Source: Microcaldota archaeon
GTDB lineage: Archaea; Micrarchaeota; Micrarchaeia; Micrarchaeales; CABMGC01
DNA: 9,202 nt
Assembly (NCBI GenBank): GCA_030040595.1
Contig: JASHTL010000039.1
Location: 1-9,202 of the forward strand
Direction: 5' to 3'
Below the pieces are notes generated by a model. It did not search any database. It was not told the DNA's origin and saw only the letters and a program-made list of their open reading frames with translations. Position 1 is the first letter of the stretch. Each line of letters begins with the position of its first letter. The position numbers were made by a program, and so were the translations under genes. Shown one piece after another: positions 5,832 to 9,202 of the stretch.

Positions 5832-5857
5832 TTAAATACTTTATTCTCGAAGAGAAT
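5832..5857 (+). promoter_or_regulatory. TATA box and inverted-repeat operator candidate of the Ig-like gene
   Basis: TTAAATAC (5832-5839) is a reasonable TATA box with a start expected near 5861, 15 bases before the ATG at 5876. Between the two lies ATTCTC-gaa-GAGAAT (5843-5857), a perfect six-base inverted repeat. This is a typical place for a repressor to block initiation, but the repeat is short and may be chance. Confidence 0.4.
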
Positions 5858-5875
5858 CTAGGCGACGTGATTTTC

Positions 5876-6289
5876 ATGGGACTTTTCGGATTATTCGGCA
5901 AGAAGGATGTCAAGGAGGACCTCGGCAAGGCCCTGCCTTATGCGATAACAACGGCTTTTACTCCATACAGGCTCCAGGCGAACACTAGGAGCAGCGCCAC
6001 GCTGGCAGTCAGCGTTAGAAATCTTACGAGCGAACCGGTAATGGCATCTATAGTCATAGAGGTGCCTGACAAGCTGAGCCTTGACCAGACAGGGTTGGCA
6101 AGGCAGAAGGAGATAAGGATAGGCACGCTCGGCCCGAACGAGGAGCGCGAATCAAGGGCAGACGTCTACGGCAGCGTGGGCACTGACAAGGGCGAATACA
6201 CCCTTGGCATAACCGCATTCGTGCACTACCGCGACTATGCGCACGTACTCAATGCAGCGAAGAAGCGCACGGTTCTCCAAGTCGTCTGA
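5876..6289 (+). CDS. Predicted Ig-like beta-sandwich protein, 137 aa
   Basis: This small soluble protein has a Gly/Phe-rich N-terminus (MGLFGLFGKKD) followed by alternating beta-strand patterns from about 20 to 137: ATLAVSVRNLTSEPVMASIVIEVPD at 41-65, KEIRIGTLGPNEERESRADVYGS at 78-100, and GEYTLGITAFVHYRDY at 106-121. The spacing of N-x-T/S-x-E-P and L-G-P-N-E resembles CARDB/Ig-like domains that bind or space other proteins; no catalytic residues stand out. An upstream in-frame TTG at 5786 would add 30 residues, but they overlap the TATA box and look unlike protein, so I start at the ATG. There is no signal peptide, so the protein should be cytoplasmic. Codon use (ATA, AAG, AGG) is like the core genes, which argues for an older, established gene. 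Exact function unknown. Confidence 0.7.
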   Translation: MGLFGLFGKKDVKEDLGKALPYAITTAFTPYRLQANTRSSATLAVSVRNLTSEPVMASIVIEVPDKLSLDQTGLARQKEIRIGTLGPNEERESRADVYGSVGTDKGEYTLGITAFVHYRDYAHVLNAAKKRTVLQVV

Positions 6290-6310
6290 TCTCCAACTTC
6301 TGAGGAAAGC

Positions 6311-6318
6311 ATAATATA
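6311..6318 (+). promoter_or_regulatory. TATA box of the 150-aa gene
   Basis: ATAATATA sits 32 bases before the ATG at 6350. The transcript would start near 6341 after a pyrimidine-rich stretch (6320-6339) that may also help stop transcription from the gene upstream. The first ATG on such a transcript (6345) gives only Met-Ala-stop. Confidence 0.5.
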
Positions 6319-6349
6319 GGTCTTCTTTCACCTCTTCTTAATTGATGGC

Positions 6350-6802
6350 ATGACAGTGAAGGTAAGGAACAGTCAGTTTGCATCGATAAGCTCAAGCGAG
6401 CTTACAAACTTCAGGGAGCGGGCAAAGCATTACGGACTCTCAACCGAAGGCCTGGTCTTTTCAAGCAGGAATGTTGCCAAAGGCTCACACTTCTACTACG
6501 AATTCCCAAACGGACTTGAATGCCGCGTGGCCGTCTTTTCAGGCGCGGAAGGCGTATCATTCAAGGCAGATACGCGCAACGGCTACATTCCCAATGACAG
6601 CATGGTCGATGCCCAGGGTTTTGCCAATGCCGAAGAGGTAAACGGATTCCTAAGGACCACCAGCCGTAGAAGGTCAAGTTCCAGGGAAACAGACGGCGAC
6701 GCCTGGGTTCTAAGAAACGGAGCCCCAGGGATGCGACTCGAAGATCTTATCGGGGAAGGCGCTGCTGAAGAATTGAAGAACAGCATGCCCAAAAGGCCAT
6801 GA
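6350..6802 (+). CDS. Hypothetical protein, 150 aa
   Basis: I do not recognise this protein. Residues 1-30 look helical (SSSELTNFRERAKHYG). Residues 33-74 alternate as beta strands (GLVFSSRN, SHFYYEFP, LECRVAVFSG, GVSFKAD). Residues 103-115 form a basic Ser/Arg-rich linker (TTSRRRSSSRE), and the end is helical again (MRLEDLIGEGAAEELKNS). There is no signal peptide or membrane segment and only one Cys. A mixed alpha/beta domain with a disordered basic link is the most that can be said. It has its own TATA box, starts just after a two-codon upstream ORF, and ends 12 bases from the end of the converging regulator gene. Codons resemble those of the core genes. Confidence 0.65.
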   Translation: MTVKVRNSQFASISSSELTNFRERAKHYGLSTEGLVFSSRNVAKGSHFYYEFPNGLECRVAVFSGAEGVSFKADTRNGYIPNDSMVDAQGFANAEEVNGFLRTTSRRRSSSRETDGDAWVLRNGAPGMRLEDLIGEGAAEELKNSMPKRP

Positions 6803-6814
6803 TGGTCGCTGCTT

Positions 6815-7129
6815 CTAAGGCTGCAGTTGCGGCTGTTGCTGCGGTTGCTGCGCCTTTGGCTGGTTGATCTTGTTGACAACACCCTGAAGCGTGCTCGCAA
6901 GGTCGGTTCCCTTCTCCGTGAGGAAGATCCGCTTGGCCCTGCCGTGCCTCTCCGTAGCCACGATTCCCGATTCCTCGCACCTGCTTATGAACCTGCTAGT
7001 GTGTATGTACGTCACGTTCGCGGCCTTGGCAAGATCCGCGAGGTACCATTCCCTTGAGGTGTTCGAAAGCGTAAGAAGGAGCCGGAGCTGCTTATCCTTA
7101 AAAAGTAGGCTACCTATCGAATCAGCCAT
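6815..7129 (-). CDS. Winged helix-turn-helix transcriptional regulator with Gln/Pro-rich tail
   Basis: The 104-aa product looks like a small archaeal winged-helix DNA-binding protein of MarR-like type. Residues 10-23 form helix 1. EWYLADLAKAANVTYIHTSR (27-46) is the helix-turn-helix, with the recognition helix at about 39-52. GIVATERHGRAKRIFLTEKG (55-74) is the beta-hairpin wing, and 75-88 is a final helix suited to dimer contacts. The last 16 residues are a low-complexity PKAQQPQQQPQLQP tail encoded by imperfect GCTGTTGCTGC-like repeats. No ligand domain or metal site is seen. The ATG at 7129 follows a GGGGGT Shine-Dalgarno-like site with a spacing of about six. The gene diverges from the PRC-barrel/RNase HII operon and shares its TATA element, so it may control itself and that operon, which is inference. 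Confidence 0.82.
   Translation of the reverse strand: MADSIGSLLFKDKQLRLLLTLSNTSREWYLADLAKAANVTYIHTSRFISRCEESGIVATERHGRAKRIFLTEKGTDLASTLQGVVNKINQPKAQQPQQQPQLQP
6820..6866. repeat. Low-complexity GCTGTTGCTGC-like repeat encoding a Gln/Pro tail
   Basis: Imperfect copies of a G-C-T-G-T-T-G-C-T-G-C unit encode the QQP-rich C-terminus of the winged-helix regulator. Such tracts change length easily by slippage. Confidence 0.5.
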
Positions 7130-7170
7130 CGTGAAACCCCCTGTCGCCGATATTCTCTTTCTCGATGATA

Positions 7171-7183
7171 GATATATAAATTC
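7171..7183. promoter_or_regulatory. Shared bidirectional TATA element
   Basis: GATATATAAATTC reads TATATAAA towards the PRC-barrel gene and TTTATATA, the exact archaeal consensus, towards the regulator. Expected starts are near 7203 (plus) and near 7150 (minus), leaving leaders of about 29 and 20 bases, each with a Shine-Dalgarno-like site (AGGTG near 7221-7226 for plus, GGGGGT for minus). No second TATA-like block is present in the 102-base spacer. Confidence 0.6.
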
Positions 7184-7231
7184 TATGATTTCAATAGGTA
7201 GTGACGATCAGAGGTCAAATAAGGTGTTGGT

Positions 7232-7483
7232 ATGGTAAAATATGTGATTGCCGAACAGCTGGTAGGCAAGGAAGTCGTCACTGCGGACGGGTTCGACCTG
7301 GGCAAGTTCGTTGACGCGGAGATAAACGAGGTAAACGGGAAGCTGAGCGCTCTAATTGTCGAGCCGAACGTGGACAGCGAGTATGTCAACAGGCTGAGCA
7401 TAAAGGAGGGCAAGCTCAAGGTTCCTTACACCAGCGTAATGGCAGTCAACGACTATATCGTAATAGACAAGAAGGGCTTGTAA
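7232..7483 (+). CDS. PRC-barrel domain protein, 83 aa
   Basis: The whole 83-aa protein is one PRC-barrel, the small beta-barrel found at the end of the RNA-processing factor RimM and in photosynthetic reaction-centre subunit H. Typical features are AEQLVGKEVVTADGFDLGKF at 7-26, D-A-E-I-N then G-K-L-S-A-L-I-V (28-43), and KLKVPYTSVMAVNDYIVIDK at 61-80. Stand-alone PRC-barrel proteins of this size are common in archaea and are thought to mediate protein-protein contacts; a precise role is not known. It leads an operon with RNase HII, whose coding frame begins only about 20 bases after this stop. A GGTG-type Shine-Dalgarno site precedes the ATG by about six bases. Confidence 0.9.
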   Translation: MVKYVIAEQLVGKEVVTADGFDLGKFVDAEINEVNGKLSALIVEPNVDSEYVNRLSIKEGKLKVPYTSVMAVNDYIVIDKKGL

Positions 7484-7490
7484 TCCGATT

Positions 7491-7496
7491 GGTGAT
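7491..7496 (+). promoter_or_regulatory. Shine-Dalgarno site deciding the rnhB start
   Basis: GGTGAT is complementary to the conserved archaeal 16S 3' end (ATCACCTCC). It is six bases before ATA 7503, which would make the protein begin Met-Ile-Ala-Gly-Gly-Asp-Glu. Confidence 0.45.
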
Positions 7497-7502
7497 CTTG
7501 TT

Positions 7503-8213
7503 ATAATCGCCGGCGGTGACGAGGCGGGCCGCGGCGCTGTTATAGGTCCTCTCGTTGTCAGCATAGTGGCAATCCAGAAGGGCAGGGAAGGTAAGCTTTC
7601 AAGGATAGGGGTAAGGGACTCCAAGCTCCTCACGAAGCGGAAAAGGGAGTATCTCTACGACGAGATATTCGCGCTCTCGGAAGACGTGAAGGTATACAAG
7701 ATAAGCGAGGAGGAGATAAACAGGGCAATGGCCGCTGGCATGTCGCTCAACGAGCTCGAGGCACTCCATTTCGCCAGGCTGATAGATCAGACTAATGTTA
7801 CTCCGGAGAAGATCTTCCTCGACTCGCCCGACGTCGTTTCCGAGAGGTTCGGCATAAGGGTGAGCCTCTTCTCGAAGAGGCCGTTGCGCGTAAGCGGGAC
7901 CAAGCGCGAGAAGACAATCGGCGATGAGGGCGATGAACCTGTAATAAAGGTAATGTCGGAGCACAAGGCCGATACCATATACCCTGTGGTATCGTGCGCC
8001 AGCATAATCTCAAAGGTGACGAGGGACAACGAGCTTGACGATCTGCGCGGCAAGCTTGGCATGGAGATAGGATCAGGCTATCCTTCTGACAAGGTAACGA
8101 TAGACGCGATAAGGGCCAACCTGCACGACAAGGTGTTCGGGAGGTACATGCGCGAGAGATGGAAGACGCTCAAGAACATAAGGCAGAGCAAGATAGAAGA
8201 CTTCTTCAGCTGA
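7503..8213 (+). CDS. rnhB: Ribonuclease HII, apparently with a non-standard start codon
   Basis: RNase HII cuts the RNA part of RNA-DNA hybrids and starts removal of single ribonucleotides from DNA. Starting at ATA 7503 gives 236 aa, the normal length. Catalytic residues are visible: GGDEAGRG at 4-11 (D6, E7), D107 in IFLDSPD, and D157 in HKADTIYPVVSCASIISKVTRD. Also present are VRDSKLL near 37-43 and GSGYPSD near 190-196. The end, QSKIEDFF at 228-235, is a textbook PCNA-interacting peptide. The frame has no ATG, GTG or TTG between an in-frame TAG at 7464 and the DEAGRG codons; the first standard start is GTG 7566, which would delete D6 and E7. GGTGAT (7491-7496), an exact match to the anti-Shine-Dalgarno sequence, stands six bases before ATA 7503. 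Other readings are ATT 7488 or GTT/CTT initiation, a -1 shift from GTG 7492, or one lost base. Confidence 0.9.
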   Translation: MIAGGDEAGRGAVIGPLVVSIVAIQKGREGKLSRIGVRDSKLLTKRKREYLYDEIFALSEDVKVYKISEEEINRAMAAGMSLNELEALHFARLIDQTNVTPEKIFLDSPDVVSERFGIRVSLFSKRPLRVSGTKREKTIGDEGDEPVIKVMSEHKADTIYPVVSCASIISKVTRDNELDDLRGKLGMEIGSGYPSDKVTIDAIRANLHDKVFGRYMRERWKTLKNIRQSKIEDFFS

Positions 8214-8217
8214 TTTA

Positions 8218-9042
8218 ATGCCAGTGAGCGTTGCATTCTATGGTGAGAAGGGAGCATACACTGAGGAGGCAGCCATGCTCTTCTTCGGCGCGAAGTCAAG
8301 ATACGTACCCTGCAGGTACATAATCGATGTTTTCGATGCCGTTGAAGATGGCGCCGATTACGGAGTTGTACCAATAGAGAATTCGATAGAAGGACCGGTG
8401 ACCCAGACTTACGACGAGCTGGCGGACTTCAGGCTCCACATAACCGGGGAGATAATAATGAAGATAAGCCACTGCCTTATAGCGCTGCCAGGGGTCAGGA
8501 TAAAGGATGTCAGAAAGGTATACTCACACCAGCAGGCGCTGGGCCAGTGCAAGGAGTACCTGAAGAAGCTGGGTGCGGAGTCAGTACCTTATTTCGACAC
8601 TGCCGGCAGTGTCAGGATGCTCAAGGAGCAGGGTATCACCGACTCTGCCGCAATTGCAAGCGCAAGGTCGGCATCAGCATACGGTGCAAGGATACTCGCA
8701 AAGGACATAGAGACCAACAAGCACAATTACACGCGCTTCTTTGTGGTCTCGAAGAAGGAACCAAGAGGGAAGGGAAACAAGACCTCTGTGGTTTTCACGG
8801 CCAAGAACTACCCCGGCGCCCTTTTCCATGCGCTAGATGCGTTCGCGTACAACAAGGTCGACATGACATACCTGCAGTCAAGGCCTGTCCTGGGGCAGCC
8901 GTGGAAATACAGCGTCTACGTGGACTTCAGCGGCGACAGGAAGGATGCGAACGTTGCGAACGCGCTGAGCATGCTGAAAAAATCGACGAAATCAGTAAAG
9001 GTTCTCGGTTCATACAAGAAGGCAACAGGTTGGATGAGATGA
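8218..9042 (+). CDS. pheA: Prephenate dehydratase (PDT-ACT)
   Basis: This 274-aa enzyme converts prephenate to phenylpyruvate, the committed step to phenylalanine. Residues 3-178 are the catalytic PDT domain: VAFYGEKGAYTEEAA at 5-19, DYGVVPIENSIEGPV at 47-61 (substrate-binding ENS), VYSHQQALGQC at 101-111, FDTAGSV at 126-132 and NYTRFFVV at 170-177, with the family's key Thr-Arg-Phe. Residues about 188-264 are a regulatory ACT domain with GALFHAL at 200-206 (GAL-x-x-x-L, Phe pocket). The second Phe-site motif, usually ESRP, reads QSRP here (220-223). There is no chorismate mutase domain, so it is a monofunctional type. The ATG follows the RNase HII stop by four bases, and the gene overlaps the next one at ATGA, showing a tight operon. 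Confidence 0.95.
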   Translation: MPVSVAFYGEKGAYTEEAAMLFFGAKSRYVPCRYIIDVFDAVEDGADYGVVPIENSIEGPVTQTYDELADFRLHITGEIIMKISHCLIALPGVRIKDVRKVYSHQQALGQCKEYLKKLGAESVPYFDTAGSVRMLKEQGITDSAAIASARSASAYGARILAKDIETNKHNYTRFFVVSKKEPRGKGNKTSVVFTAKNYPGALFHALDAFAYNKVDMTYLQSRPVLGQPWKYSVYVDFSGDRKDANVANALSMLKKSTKSVKVLGSYKKATGWMR

Positions 9043-9202
9043 GGATAGCGATAATAGGCGGAGCAGGGGAGATGGGCGAGTGGTTCGCCAGGTTCCTGAG
9101 CAAGAAGGGCCATCGCGTAGTAATATCAGGCAGGCACTACCAGAAGTGCCTCAGGCTCGCAAGGAAGCTGCACATAAGCGCAGTGCGAAGCAACGCAGAA
9201 GC
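9039..9202 (+). CDS. tyrA: Prephenate dehydrogenase, N-terminal part (cut by the window end)
   Basis: The visible 54 codons begin MRIAIIGGAGEMGEWFARFL, a Rossmann-fold nucleotide-binding start (GGAGEMG at 7-13) followed by SKKGHRVVISGR (21-32), where the GR after the second strand suggests NADP- or NAD-linked binding. This pattern is typical of archaeal prephenate dehydrogenase, which makes 4-hydroxyphenylpyruvate for tyrosine. The ATG overlaps the stop of the prephenate dehydratase gene as ATGA, so translation is coupled and both prephenate branches are made from one message. An F420-dependent or other NADP oxidoreductase would share the opening motif, but the neighbour strongly favours TyrA. 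The rest of the gene is beyond the window. Confidence 0.85.
   Translation, partial: MRIAIIGGAGEMGEWFARFLSKKGHRVVISGRHYQKCLRLARKLHISAVRSNAE

Noticed and set aside
5786..5875. 30-residue N-terminal extension of the Ig-like protein from a TTG
   Set aside because: It would span the TATA box at 5832-5839, and the ATG at 5876 has a suitable promoter spacing.
6583..6980. Minus-strand frames of 105 and 77 codons near the regulator
   Set aside because: They are Arg/Ser- or Gly/Gln-rich frames that overlap the 150-aa gene and the regulator in other frames; they have no start signals.
7566..8213. RNase HII starting at GTG 7566
   Set aside because: This would remove the DEAGRG motif with two catalytic acids, although that motif is intact in frame just upstream.
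1..9202. tRNA, rRNA, CRISPR array, insertion sequence or prophage genes
   Set aside because: I saw no T-loop/anticodon pattern, no regularly spaced repeats, no transposase or integrase motifs and no terminal inverted repeats.

Overview
The window looks archaeal. It encodes RadA recombinase, the diphthine synthase of archaeal diphthamide synthesis, a type 2 RNase H ending in a PCNA-binding peptide, a small stand-alone PRC-barrel protein and a winged-helix regulator. Most genes have an archaeal TATA box (TTTATATA / CTTATAAA type) about 25-35 bases before a start, often with almost no leader. Core genes favour ATA, AAG and AGG codons at roughly even GC, and many genes are short orphans. Together this suggests a compact DPANN-type genome, perhaps Micrarchaeota-like; that placement is inference and was not tested.

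Layout. 1-1159 holds the tail of an unidentified gene and a flippase-like UPF0104 membrane protein. 1160-2162 holds three small orphan genes (104, 81 and 80 aa), each with its own strong TATA box. 2154-3876 (minus) is the radA-dph5 pair, one base apart. 3940-4098 is a gene-free divergent spacer with a strong GC-rich hairpin, possibly a structured RNA. 4149-4814 is a DUF92/VTE6-family membrane protein. 4893-5696 (minus) is a 267-aa helical orphan. 5876-6289 encodes a predicted Ig-like beta-sandwich protein and 6350-6802 an unknown protein. 6815-7129 (minus) is a winged-helix regulator with a Gln/Pro-rich tail, divergent from an operon running to the window end: PRC-barrel protein, RNase HII, prephenate dehydratase and the start of prephenate dehydrogenase.

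How the genes fit together. RadA serves homologous recombination. RNase HII removes ribonucleotides from DNA and is probably held at the clamp through its PIP box. Diphthine synthase modifies elongation factor 2. Prephenate dehydratase and prephenate dehydrogenase sit next to each other (ATGA overlap) and split prephenate between phenylalanine and tyrosine. The regulator and the PRC-barrel operon share one central TATA element.

Most notable points: the RNase HII frame has no ATG, GTG or TTG codon before its catalytic DEAGRG motif, yet an anti-SD-matching GGTGAT lies six bases before an ATA codon giving an ideal N-terminus; a strong hairpin sits between radA and the DUF92 gene and its 12-base core recurs inside an orphan gene; two genes carry minimal upstream ORFs ending in an ATGA overlap with the main start; and several orphan genes have clear promoters. 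I saw no tRNA, rRNA, CRISPR array or insertion sequence.
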